DNA of 64,000 nucleotides, taken from positions 1-64,000 of the forward strand of contig JAEUSU010000005.1 of assembly GCA_016788635.1 (NCBI GenBank). Reading direction: 5' to 3'. Under the pieces are notes generated by a model. The model searched no databases. It was not told where the DNA came from and was given only the letters and a program-made list of their open reading frames with translations. A program made the translations under genes and the position numbers. This DNA is from Flavobacteriales bacterium (GTDB taxonomy: Bacteria > Bacteroidota > Bacteroidia > Flavobacteriales_F > PHOS-HE28). Below are positions 8,034 to 18,236 of the stretch, piece after piece; positions within the stretch are counted from its first letter, which is position 1, and every line of letters begins with the position of its first letter.

Positions 8034-8878
8034 GCGCCGATGCTCCAGAACGTGACCAGGAAGAGGATGAGCCGATAAGTGGTGAGCGCCAGCTGCAGGC
8101 CGAGCAGCATGGCTGCGGAGCGCCAGATGGCGCCGGGCCAGCTGCAGCCGAAGAAGCGTCGGCCGACACCGATCGTGACCCAGCCGTGCAGTGCGATCAA
8201 CGGAGCGATAAGGCCTTTGTCGGATAAGAGCCAGCGTGCCTCGATCCCCAGCGCACCCATCGACTCAACGACCAGAACAGCGACAAGCCCCAGCACAATG
8301 GTTGATACCCAGACATAGAAGCTCATCATCTCGAACGCCACGGTCACATAGGTGCTCATGTAGTGCTGCTTGCGCAGGTAGAGCAGTCCGATGGGGAGCA
8401 CGAGGATGAATGCCATGAGCACGAGCAACAACTTCGCATTGCTGCTGGAAGCGGGGTCGTACTGTGCGGTGAACTGTCCCAAGGAGAGCCCCGACGCGGC
8501 CAGCTTCGATCCCACCAGCCCCTTCGCCCAAGTGCTGTAAGGCATGTGGTGCATCTGGCCAACCAGCGACGTGTTGAAGGTCTGGAAGATCGGAATGGCG
8601 AAGTAGATGAAGTTGGCGAGGAAGAAGAAGGCCACTGGACGCATGTACTTCACACGCCGTCCCTCCATGTACGCAGCACTCAGCTCGCCGGGATGCAGCA
8701 CCACGGCCTTCAGTGTGGTCCACAGTTTACTGTCGGCGAAGGTGAATGCGTTGACCAGCGCGCCCAGGTAGTGCTTCAATGTGTGGTCGTCAGGTGTCAG
8801 GACCTTCTCGCCGCAGCCTGAGCAGAAGCGCCCGCTGATGGGTTGTCCGCAACTCTTGCAGGGAGTGGCCTCGCTCAT
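8030..8878 (-). CDS. DUF3667 membrane protein with N-terminal zinc ribbon
   Basis: 282 residues. The N-terminus has a two-CxxC zinc-ribbon pattern (CKSCGQPISGRFCSGCGEK), followed by HYLGALVNAFTFADSK, typical of DUF3667, then about five hydrophobic segments. The start at 8876-8878 puts the zinc ribbon at the N-terminus; the open frame upstream is the antisense-like shadow of the glycosyltransferase gene. The family is common in Bacteroidota and has no known function. The gene is 10 bases downstream of the glycosyltransferase gene and overlaps the next ORF by ATGA, so the three genes form one transcription unit. Confidence 0.85.
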   Translation of the reverse strand: MSEATPCKSCGQPISGRFCSGCGEKVLTPDDHTLKHYLGALVNAFTFADSKLWTTLKAVVLHPGELSAAYMEGRRVKYMRPVAFFFLANFIYFAIPIFQTFNTSLVGQMHHMPYSTWAKGLVGSKLAASGLSLGQFTAQYDPASSSNAKLLLVLMAFILVLPIGLLYLRKQHYMSTYVTVAFEMMSFYVWVSTIVLGLVAVLVVESMGALGIEARWLLSDKGLIAPLIALHGWVTIGVGRRFFGCSWPGAIWRSAAMLLGLQLALTTYRLILFLVTFWSIGA

Positions 8879-8888
8879 GCAAGCGAAA

Positions 8889-9890
8889 CTAAGCGGCAAG
8901 GATGAAGTCCGCTCCTTCTGCCAGCGCGCGCGAAGCAAGGAACGCCGCGATGCGATCACCCGTGCCGCGCTGGCTGATGAAGGAGACGATGAAGGCCTCG
9001 CCGGAGGGGGGCAACCGGTCGTGCGGCACCCAGTGGAAGCCGGGCACTTTGCGTGTGCGCACATCGGTGAAGGCATCCACCCGCATGCCCTCCGCCTGGA
9101 GCAAGCGTGCGCGTTCGCGGCACATGGGACTGGTGCCGGCAATGATGACCGGGCGTTCGTTGACGTACGTGCGCAGGTATCCCTTCGCCAACCATTTCGC
9201 TTTGGTGGTGAAGAAGGCCGCCTTGCCGTAGTTGGCATGGGTGCGGCTCAGGCGCATGGGGTGGTCGTTCCAAGTGAGCAGCTGCTCCGGCAGCTTCGCG
9301 AAGCGCACACCGGCATCCATCCAGCGCATCCACAACTCGTGATCCTCGGGCACCGGGCCGGTGTCGTAGCCGCCGTGCGCCTCCACCAACGCACGGCGGA
9401 AGAGCACCGTGGGGTGGGCCAGCGGTGCGTCCACGAAGCGCTTCACGTAGTGGTCATGTGGGGTCAGGATGGCGTTCTGCCAGTCCACGAACCAGCGCAT
9501 GCCGCTGCTCTTCTCCACCGTGCTGGCGAAGGCTGTGCGCGTGCCCAGCACGCCGATCTCCGGGTGGGCATCGAGGTGGGCCACTTGCTTCGCTAGTCGC
9601 TCCGGATGGCTCACGTCATCGGCGTCCATGCGGGCGATGTACTTCCCGCTTGCCTGCGCCAACCCGGTGTTCAATGCGTGCGCGATGCCGACTGTGGGCT
9701 CTTGCAGCAAGCGGATGCGCGGGTCGCGCTCGGCCCAGTGTTGCGCGATGGCGGGACTGGTGTCCGTGCTGGCATTGTCAACCAGAAGCAACTCCCAGTC
9801 AGTAAAGGTCTGTGCGGCGATGCTGGCGAGGGCGGCATCCAGGGTCCCGGCTGCATTATGAAAGGGGAGAAGGACCGAGACCGGGGGCAT
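8889..9890 (-). CDS. Family 2 glycosyltransferase
   Basis: 333 residues. The GT-A fold begins at PVSVLLPFHNAAGTLDAAL, with the nucleotide-sugar site at LLVDNASTD and the metal-binding acidic motif ARMDADDVSHPERL. After ~230 residues the protein continues into a small Rossmann-like C-terminal domain (VIIAGTSPMCRERARLL) that ends in AFIVSFISQRGTGDRIAAFL. It transfers a sugar from an activated nucleotide donor, most likely to a cell-surface glycan; donor and acceptor cannot be read from sequence. The start at 9888-9890 (MPPVSVLLPFHN) is preferred; an in-frame ATG 33 bases upstream (MPRYLPHLC) is possible. Confidence 0.9.
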   Translation of the reverse strand: MPPVSVLLPFHNAAGTLDAALASIAAQTFTDWELLLVDNASTDTSPAIAQHWAERDPRIRLLQEPTVGIAHALNTGLAQASGKYIARMDADDVSHPERLAKQVAHLDAHPEIGVLGTRTAFASTVEKSSGMRWFVDWQNAILTPHDHYVKRFVDAPLAHPTVLFRRALVEAHGGYDTGPVPEDHELWMRWMDAGVRFAKLPEQLLTWNDHPMRLSRTHANYGKAAFFTTKAKWLAKGYLRTYVNERPVIIAGTSPMCRERARLLQAEGMRVDAFTDVRTRKVPGFHWVPHDRLPPSGEAFIVSFISQRGTGDRIAAFLASRALAEGADFILAA

Positions 9891-9925
9891 GGGGCAAAGG
9901 TGGGGCAAGTACCTTGGCATGACCG

Positions 9926-10984
9926 ATGACCGTGCTGCCCGAACACCATTCACTGCGCATCGACAAGCTGAACGGCGTGTTCCGCAACACGACGGCCACG
10001 TATAAGTACTACTGGCTGTTGGCGCTGTTGGATACGGTGGGGGAAGGACGGACATCAATCCCACTCCGGTCGCTTTATGTGCGCATGATCGTCCATGCCT
10101 GGTATCCGGTTAACTATTTCCGGCTTTCGTTCGGAGCATGGGATAAGCTGCATGAAGTGGTGATGCGGCTCGCAGCCTTGGAGGATCTGGACCCGCACAC
10201 CAAGCCGAACGACCTGGAGCATGCCTTGCTCTTCACCGAAGACACCGAAAGCGTTCGGGCAATCATGGGCCTTGGTCGATGGGTGCGCTTCCGCTTCCTC
10301 AGCCCCTGGCTTAATTCCAGCAACCTCAGCGATGCGCAGGTGATGCAGCGCTCACAGGACCCCGCCCATGGCTCGCCATACGCGCTGTTCGAGGACCGGC
10401 TGGAGGTGCCGCTCGATTGGGCCACCTATCTCGCGCTGCATCGGACCGTGCTGCGCGACTTCACCCTTTGGAACCTCGCGCAGTTCATTCAGGCGCGTAA
10501 CCCCAACGTGCCGCATGTGGTGGATAAGCTGGTGCGGCCGCCCAGTCGCAATACGCTCACCGCCCAGCGCGACCTGTGGAACGCCGTGATGGACCATACC
10601 GGCGACCTGGCCTGCATCTACACCGGCAGCCAGCTCATGGGGGCCGACTACCATATGGAGCATTTCATCCCCTATGCTTTCGTGGCGCACGACCAGCTCT
10701 GGAACCTGGTGCCGGCCGCACCCGCCTACAACCTCACCAAGAGCGACCGCCTGCCGAGCCTCAACCGCCACTTACCGCCCTTCATCGAGGCCCATTGGCA
10801 GCTGGCCACTGTGGTGCGCGAGCACGACCTGCGCTCCAAGCTGTTGGAGGACTACCTCACCATTGTGCCCGAGCCGCTGCACCGGGTTACAGACCGCTAC
10901 CTCTTCGGCGACAAGCTGCGCGATACGATCGTGCCGCTGCACGGTATCGCGGCGAACAGTGGGTTTGGTGAGATGGAGGATTAG
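9926..10984 (+). CDS. HNH endonuclease-like protein lacking the usual structural zinc cysteines
   Basis: 352 residues. The first ~220 residues are a helical region of unknown role. An HNH/beta-beta-alpha-metal core lies near residues 225-275: YTGSQLMGADYHMEHFIPYA, then FVAHDQLWNLVPA and NLTKSDRLPSL. The catalytic His (EHF, about residue 246) and the Asn residues of the motif are present. In the common version of this domain, two CxxC pairs bind a structural zinc; here those positions read CIYTG and APAYN, so the zinc site is missing. Subfamilies like this exist. Such proteins are often linked to restriction or mobile DNA, but no partner gene is next to it, so its role is open. A TACCTTGG -7-like element lies at 9910-9917. 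Confidence 0.72.
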   Translation: MTVLPEHHSLRIDKLNGVFRNTTATYKYYWLLALLDTVGEGRTSIPLRSLYVRMIVHAWYPVNYFRLSFGAWDKLHEVVMRLAALEDLDPHTKPNDLEHALLFTEDTESVRAIMGLGRWVRFRFLSPWLNSSNLSDAQVMQRSQDPAHGSPYALFEDRLEVPLDWATYLALHRTVLRDFTLWNLAQFIQARNPNVPHVVDKLVRPPSRNTLTAQRDLWNAVMDHTGDLACIYTGSQLMGADYHMEHFIPYAFVAHDQLWNLVPAAPAYNLTKSDRLPSLNRHLPPFIEAHWQLATVVREHDLRSKLLEDYLTIVPEPLHRVTDRYLFGDKLRDTIVPLHGIAANSGFGEMED

Positions 10985-11286
10985 GCTGTCCCGCACATCT
11001 TGGTCCAGTGGCACCTATGGTATTTGGCCATAGAGCCTTTGTATTCGTGCCGGTCAACGATATCTGTCTCGAGGGTAGGGCGGACCACAGATCGCGTGAT
11101 GCGGATCATTCGGCCCAACAGCCGTTTTCGGCGTGCGCGCTCGAACTCCTAATGGTTGCTCCGCCTCATCTTATTGACCGCGCCCCGCGTGATCGATCTC
11201 AGCGGATACCTCATAGCGAGGCACGAGCGAGGAGTATGACCGGAGAGCGCGACGGTGTGCATTCATCACCGGCACGCCCCCACACG
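10985..11286. other. 302-base gap with no confident gene
   Basis: Lies between the convergent HNH gene and uvrC. No tRNA cloverleaf, strong hairpin or repeat of the families seen elsewhere in the window was found. A short minus-strand frame (10981-11109, 42 codons from an ATG, ending MAKYHRCHWTKMCGTA) has protein-like composition and stays open 12 codons upstream of its ATG, but I recognise no family. It could be a remnant of a lost gene. Confidence 0.4.
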
Positions 11287-13086
<1,800 letters not shown>

Positions 13087-13244
13087 GGAATGGGCGAAGA
13101 TCGGGAGGAGATGGCCGCAACGGGGCAACGACGCAGAAGGGCACACCTATGCGGTAATGGATGGCGGATGATCCCGGTGAATGCCGTCACCCTTGCCCAT
13201 GCGTCCGGACATGCGAACCGGCAGGCGCATGCCATTTTACCGGC

Positions 13245-16200
13245 TCAGGGCAGCTGCTGCACCCGCGTGTTGGTGGGCACCGAACCTCCGATGTTCACCA
13301 GGATGGGATCTCGGTCGTTGGCACCTCCGGAGTAGCGCACCACCCCGTCCAGGTTCACGTCCTCGGCCCAATACCCATTCACGGTGGCGGTGGGCACAGC
13401 CCCGCCAATACGCACCAGGATGGGGTCACGGTCATTGCCCGGTCCGGTGTAGCGCAACAGGCCATCACCGTTCACATTACCCGCCCAAAGCAGGTAGGTG
13501 CTACCCGAGACCTTGCGTGCGTCGGTGCCCCAGGTCGCCAGCGCTCCATTGCCAAAGTCGAGCTGCTGCACCTGCTGGCCAAAGGGATAGGTGGCGAAGG
13601 TCATGGCCCCAAGGTGGTTGCGGTGGCGCACGGCCACATGGTACTGGCCGGGGGGCGCATCAAAGAAGACGAGCGGCTGGCTGCCATCCGCGCGCACCAC
13701 GCGGCCGTTGGCCTGCACAATGGCCGGCAGGGCCTGCACCACGGTGCTGTTATTCACGGCGGAACGCAATTCCACCAGCACCCAATCCACGGGTGCCGAG
13801 GGGCCGGTGCGTTCGAAGGTCACCGCTGCGACGGTCTCACCCATGAGGTAGGGATCGCTTGCTGGCAGCAGGCTGCCTGCCACCAGGTCCGTGCGCATGG
13901 TGGTGCCGGTGAAGGCACCTTCCAATTGCAGGCTCAGGGCCAGTTCCACCTCTCCATCCGTGAAGTCGAAGATGCCGTCCGCATCCCGGTCCACGCCATG
14001 GCGGATCTTGGTGTTGGGGTGCACCACGGTCCACGTGAGCGGGTTCCCTGCTTGGGCATGCGTCATCAACGCGGTGTGCGCAACAGGTGCTGCACCGTTC
14101 TCGTCCGGCTGGTAGTTGCCACCGCCGAGGTAATAGAAGCCACGCAGCTGCCCATTGTATACACCCTTCACGATGAGGGCGTAGTCGGTCGGGTACTTGT
14201 CCACCCAATTGCGCAGGGTGGTCACGCGGCTGGGCACGCCCACTGAACCGTTCACCGTCATGCGCATGCCCACGGCAGGCAGTGCGTCCTGCACGGGGTG
14301 CACCAGGTCGAAGGTGTGGCTTTGCGGGCTGTTCACCTGGGTGATGCCGCCGGACCAGCTGAGCAGTTCGGGTTCGTAGTCTCCCAGGTACTGCCCCGTG
14401 CCGCCTTGGTTGAAGAGCGTCTCCATGACACCATCGCTCATCATGCCGAAACCGCTGGTGCACTCGGTGGTGTTGTAGAAGAAGCCGTTCTTGCGGTAGG
14501 TGCTGCGCAGGTCGGGGGTCATGTTCGTGTTCAGGGCCATGTTCACGATGGGCGGGCTGCCGGTGCCGGCGGTGGAGCCGTTGCCAGGCAGGTGCCCCCG
14601 TCCGCTGCCGGTCTGGTGACAATGGGAGCAGTTCGCGTTCACCGCCACAAAAAGCCGCACGCCGGCCTGGGGAATGGTCTGGAAGGTGGTGCCGGTAAGG
14701 CGTACACGGTTGGTCATGCGCTCCACGGTGGCGGGTATCCAACTGGTGTCAGGCCTGATGGTGCGGTACGGGTTGGGCACGTACCAGGTGGCCGCCAGAA
14801 AGTCGCTGAACTCCTGCATGGCCGCCGGGCTGGGCTCGGCATCGGCGCCCTGCAGGTCCACGAAGGCACCAGCGAAGTCATGGAACCCGGCTTTGTCACC
14901 GCGCCAGTGCAATTTGCCCGTACCCCGGTTGATGATGTCGATGAGGAACTGGGTGGTCTTCAAGCCCTTCATCGGGTGGAAGGTCTTGTTGCCGGCGGGG
15001 TCGTTCACGGTCACCATGTCTCCGGCGGGGTTGCCCAGGTCCCATGCCAGCCGGTCCCAACGGGAATCCACATGGCAGGACCCGCAGGCGATGTGGCCAT
15101 GCCCGCTGCCGAGGTGGGTGTTGTACAAGTGCTTGCGTCCTTTTTTGATCGGCAATGGGGTGGGATCGAAGAAGGACATGCGACCGGTCTCCGCGTCCGT
15201 GGAAAGGTCCACCACGGAGATCGATCCCTCGAACCGGTTCAGCACGTATGCTCTTCCATTGGTTTCATCCAACACGATGCCCGTGGGCCCTTCCCCCACG
15301 GCGATGGAATTGGGGGCAAGGCGTGCACCAAGGCTGTTGATGGTGATGAGGTTGTTGGAGCCCATGCCGGCCACGTACGCTTTGCTGCCGTCGCTCTTCC
15401 ACACGATGGCGCGCGGGTCACCGATGGACTGCTTGCGCACGGGCAGGGGTGAACTGTGCGTGGTGTAATTGATGTGCGGGTTCAGGTCGGTGATCACCGG
15501 TGTGCCGGCGGGCGCGAAGCGGGAAACGTTCACACGCAGGAACTTGCCCTTCAAGTTCGGCTCGAAACGCACTTCGTTGGTGGCGTCCGTACCCACCACG
15601 AACACCTCGCCGGTGGTGGGCCGCACGGACATGGCCATCAGGATGTTGCCGAGCGTTTGCTTGTAGGTCACCGTGGCGGTGCTGGGGCTGTTGGCGTTGA
15701 TCATGGCCACGTCGCGGTCAGGCATGTCCCAGCCGGCCACGCGCGCTTTACCAGGTGCGGTGCCGGAGACGAGGGCTGTCCAATTGCCGCCGTTGTCATC
15801 CATCCATTGCCCGGCCGCGTTCTTGCGCACCACCAGGCTGTGGTTGGCCTGCATGGGCGGATTGTTCGGGTTCATCGGCGGGTTGAAACCCGTGCCCGCA
15901 TTGGGCACCGGCACCACACCACCATACGGGCCAGCCGGATTGGTGACGTCATTGGCCACGGTGGTGCATCCGCCCTGAGGCGAGCAGAAGCCGCTGGCAT
16001 GAAAGGCGTTGCCATTCAGCACCGTGGTCTGGTTGCCGCTTTCGAAGAAGGCGCAGTAAACGGTGCTGCCGTCCGGGCTCACCGCCAGTGCGCGCGGTTG
16101 TTCGCCCTTCAGCAGGACGTTCGTCGGTGCGGCGGCCAGGTTGGACAAGTTGAACACCTGCACCATCTCCTGCTCGGCACAGCTCACAAAGGCCTTCAAA

Positions 16201-16634
16201 GGGGAGCCGGCAAAGACCACATCAGCCGGTTCGTTCTCGGTGAGCACAGTGCGGACGGTGGCCTTCAACGCCAGGTCCACGATGCTCACTTCATCGCTCA
16301 CCTGGCATACCACCCAGGCCTCGGTATTGGTGCGGGCACGCACGGTCACCGGGTCCAGGCCAACAGGAATGCTGGCATGGTGGACAAGGCCTGAGGCAGT
16401 GACGTTGAAGACCTCCAGGCTGTTGTTCGCGGTGTTCACCGCGAGCAGCTTGGTGCCGTCCGGTGTCATGTCGATCGGGTGTACGTGCGCCGACTCGAAG
16501 TTGGTGAACTGTGATGTGGGCACACCCTGGAAGGCGGATCGGGTCTCCGGCAGGTCCAGCGACTGGAAGGTGCTGAGACCGATGACCGCAGCAAAGGGGA
16601 GAAGCGCGATGGGGAGGCGGGCACGGGTGGTCAT
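13245..16634 (-). CDS. Very large secreted beta-propeller / di-haem cytochrome c / dockerin-like protein
   Basis: 1129 residues. A signal-like N-terminus (MTTRARLPIALLPFAAVIGL) fixes the start at 16632-16634. Residues ~50-500 form a YVTN-type beta-propeller (GTKLLAVNTANNSLEVFN, DGSTVYCAFFESGNQTTV, GRAYVLNRFEGSISVVDLS). Two c-type haem-binding CxxCH motifs follow, CGSCH (in GHIACGSCHVDSRWDR) and CSHCH (in NANCSHCHQTGSGRG), in an arrangement reminiscent of di-haem peroxidase/MauG-like proteins. The C-terminus has two copies of a calcium-binding dockerin-like repeat (GNVNGDGLLRY…NDRDPILVRIGG and DVNLDGVVRY…NDRDPILVNIGG), seen at the ends of large surface proteins in this lineage. It probably performs redox chemistry at the cell surface; the substrate is unknown. 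Confidence 0.82.
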   Translation of the reverse strand: MTTRARLPIALLPFAAVIGLSTFQSLDLPETRSAFQGVPTSQFTNFESAHVHPIDMTPDGTKLLAVNTANNSLEVFNVTASGLVHHASIPVGLDPVTVRARTNTEAWVVCQVSDEVSIVDLALKATVRTVLTENEPADVVFAGSPLKAFVSCAEQEMVQVFNLSNLAAAPTNVLLKGEQPRALAVSPDGSTVYCAFFESGNQTTVLNGNAFHASGFCSPQGGCTTVANDVTNPAGPYGGVVPVPNAGTGFNPPMNPNNPPMQANHSLVVRKNAAGQWMDDNGGNWTALVSGTAPGKARVAGWDMPDRDVAMINANSPSTATVTYKQTLGNILMAMSVRPTTGEVFVVGTDATNEVRFEPNLKGKFLRVNVSRFAPAGTPVITDLNPHINYTTHSSPLPVRKQSIGDPRAIVWKSDGSKAYVAGMGSNNLITINSLGARLAPNSIAVGEGPTGIVLDETNGRAYVLNRFEGSISVVDLSTDAETGRMSFFDPTPLPIKKGRKHLYNTHLGSGHGHIACGSCHVDSRWDRLAWDLGNPAGDMVTVNDPAGNKTFHPMKGLKTTQFLIDIINRGTGKLHWRGDKAGFHDFAGAFVDLQGADAEPSPAAMQEFSDFLAATWYVPNPYRTIRPDTSWIPATVERMTNRVRLTGTTFQTIPQAGVRLFVAVNANCSHCHQTGSGRGHLPGNGSTAGTGSPPIVNMALNTNMTPDLRSTYRKNGFFYNTTECTSGFGMMSDGVMETLFNQGGTGQYLGDYEPELLSWSGGITQVNSPQSHTFDLVHPVQDALPAVGMRMTVNGSVGVPSRVTTLRNWVDKYPTDYALIVKGVYNGQLRGFYYLGGGNYQPDENGAAPVAHTALMTHAQAGNPLTWTVVHPNTKIRHGVDRDADGIFDFTDGEVELALSLQLEGAFTGTTMRTDLVAGSLLPASDPYLMGETVAAVTFERTGPSAPVDWVLVELRSAVNNSTVVQALPAIVQANGRVVRADGSQPLVFFDAPPGQYHVAVRHRNHLGAMTFATYPFGQQVQQLDFGNGALATWGTDARKVSGSTYLLWAGNVNGDGLLRYTGPGNDRDPILVRIGGAVPTATVNGYWAEDVNLDGVVRYSGGANDRDPILVNIGGSVPTNTRVQQLP

Positions 16635-16767
16635 GAGCGGAGCAACTTGGCCTTGCCGCAGGGGCATGCGGCTTGGAGCGACTGCGGAATTTAAGGCCAA
16701 AAGAGCGGCGCCTCCAAGCGCGCATGGATCCCGCATTGAAAACCTGAATGGAAAGGAACCGACCGGT

Positions 16768-18213
16768 TCAATACACCAGCAGCCGCGGCTCGCTCATCTC
16801 CTCCATGGCGTACTTCACCCCCTCGCGTCCAAGCCCGCTGTCCTTGATGCCACCGTAGGGCATGCTGTCGATGCGGAAGCCGGGCACGTTGCCGATGATG
16901 ATGCCGCCCACTTCCAGCTCGTTGTGCGCCTGTTTCATGTGCGCCACCGAATCCGTGAAGAGGCCCGCCTGCAGGCCGTAGGTGCTGTCGTTCACCTGCG
17001 CGATGGCGTGATCGAAGTCAGCGACCTCCTCCAACACCGCCACGGGGCCGAACACCTCGGCGCAACTCACCTTCATGCTGTCCTTGGTGCCAGTGAGCAG
17101 GGTGGGCGCGAACACGTTGCGCGATGCATCCACGGCCTTGCCGCCCGCGAGCAATTGAGCGCCGCCCTGCACGGCCTCGGCCACCCAGCTGCCGATCCGT
17201 TCGAAATGCCCCTTGTCGATGATGGGGCCCACGATCACACTGGCATCGCTCGGGTCGCCGGCCTTCAACGCGGCGTACTCCTTCACCAGGAGGTCCCGGA
17301 ATTGCGCGAACACGCTCCTCACTGCGAAGATGCGTTGTGTGCTGATGCACGTTTGTCCCGCGTAAACGTTGGCGCCGATGGCCACGGTCTTTGCAGCGGC
17401 GGCAAGGTCCACGCCTTCATCGATGATCACAGCCGCGTTGCCGCCCAGTTCCAGTGCGAGCTTCTTCTTGCCGCAGATGTTCTTCAGGTGCCAGCCCACC
17501 TTGTCGCTGCCGGTGAAGCTGAGCATGGCCACCCGCTCATCCTTCACCAGTTTCTCGGCCACAGGCACGCCGCACATCAACACATGGAAGGCCTCTTTGG
17601 GCCAGCCGATCTGCTCCATGAAGCGGGCGAGCACGAAGGCGCACAACGGCGCCTGCGGCGAAGGCTTCAGCACCACCGGGCAGCCCACCGCCATGGCCGG
17701 CGCCACTTTGTGCAGCACCAGGTTCAGCGGGAAGTTGAAGGGTGTGATGGCCGCGATGACGCCGATGGGGAAACGCTTGGTGAAGGCGGTCTTGCCCACG
17801 CCCGCGCCGAAGTCCATGGGCGTGACATCGCCCCAGAAGCGCAAAGCCTCGGCGGCGGCGGTGCGCACGGTGGTGATGCTCCGCGCCACCTCGATCCGCG
17901 CTGCGCCGATGGGCTTGCCGGCCTCCTGCACCATCAGCTGCGCGATCTCCTCCTCGTGCTGCGCGATCAACGCGGCCAGCGCTTCGAGCTTCGCACTGCG
18001 CTCACCAGCGCTCATCTTCCGCAAGGCCGTGCGGCTGCCGTAGGATGCGGCGATAGCTGCTTCCATCTGCGCCTCCGAGGCGTTCGGGACGCGGGCCAGT
18101 TCGGTGCCGTGGTACTTGTCCACCACGGTGTTGAAGGTGCCATCGCCCTCGAAGGACCAGGAGCCGTTGATGAAGTTGGCGGGGGTGAAGAGCGTGGTGA
18201 GGGTGGCGGGCAT
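16768..18213 (-). CDS. NAD(P)+-dependent aldehyde dehydrogenase
   Basis: 481 residues from the ATG at 18211-18213 (MPATLTTLFTPANFINGSW). It oxidises an aldehyde to the acid. The Rossmann cofactor site includes ITPFNFPLNLVLHKVAPAM and FTGSDKVG; the general-base Glu is in LELGGNAAVI and the nucleophilic Cys in AGQTCISTQR. The sequence is closest in style to the succinate-semialdehyde/lactaldehyde/GapN group, but the substrate cannot be fixed. A TTG at 18238-18240 overlapping the stop of the upstream Fic gene is an alternative start. It lies on the same strand as, and downstream of, the aminotransferase-decarboxylase cluster, so a semialdehyde from that pathway is a possible substrate (inference). 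Confidence 0.92.
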   Translation of the reverse strand: MPATLTTLFTPANFINGSWSFEGDGTFNTVVDKYHGTELARVPNASEAQMEAAIAASYGSRTALRKMSAGERSAKLEALAALIAQHEEEIAQLMVQEAGKPIGAARIEVARSITTVRTAAAEALRFWGDVTPMDFGAGVGKTAFTKRFPIGVIAAITPFNFPLNLVLHKVAPAMAVGCPVVLKPSPQAPLCAFVLARFMEQIGWPKEAFHVLMCGVPVAEKLVKDERVAMLSFTGSDKVGWHLKNICGKKKLALELGGNAAVIIDEGVDLAAAAKTVAIGANVYAGQTCISTQRIFAVRSVFAQFRDLLVKEYAALKAGDPSDASVIVGPIIDKGHFERIGSWVAEAVQGGAQLLAGGKAVDASRNVFAPTLLTGTKDSMKVSCAEVFGPVAVLEEVADFDHAIAQVNDSTYGLQAGLFTDSVAHMKQAHNELEVGGIIIGNVPGFRIDSMPYGGIKDSGLGREGVKYAMEEMSEPRLLVY

Positions 18214-18236
18214 GGGGCGGGGTCTGGGTGCTTGGA

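Noticed and set aside
10985..11286. tRNA gene in the gap before uvrC
   Set aside because: A TTCGA-like stretch near 11140 is not part of a cloverleaf; acceptor and anticodon stems do not form.
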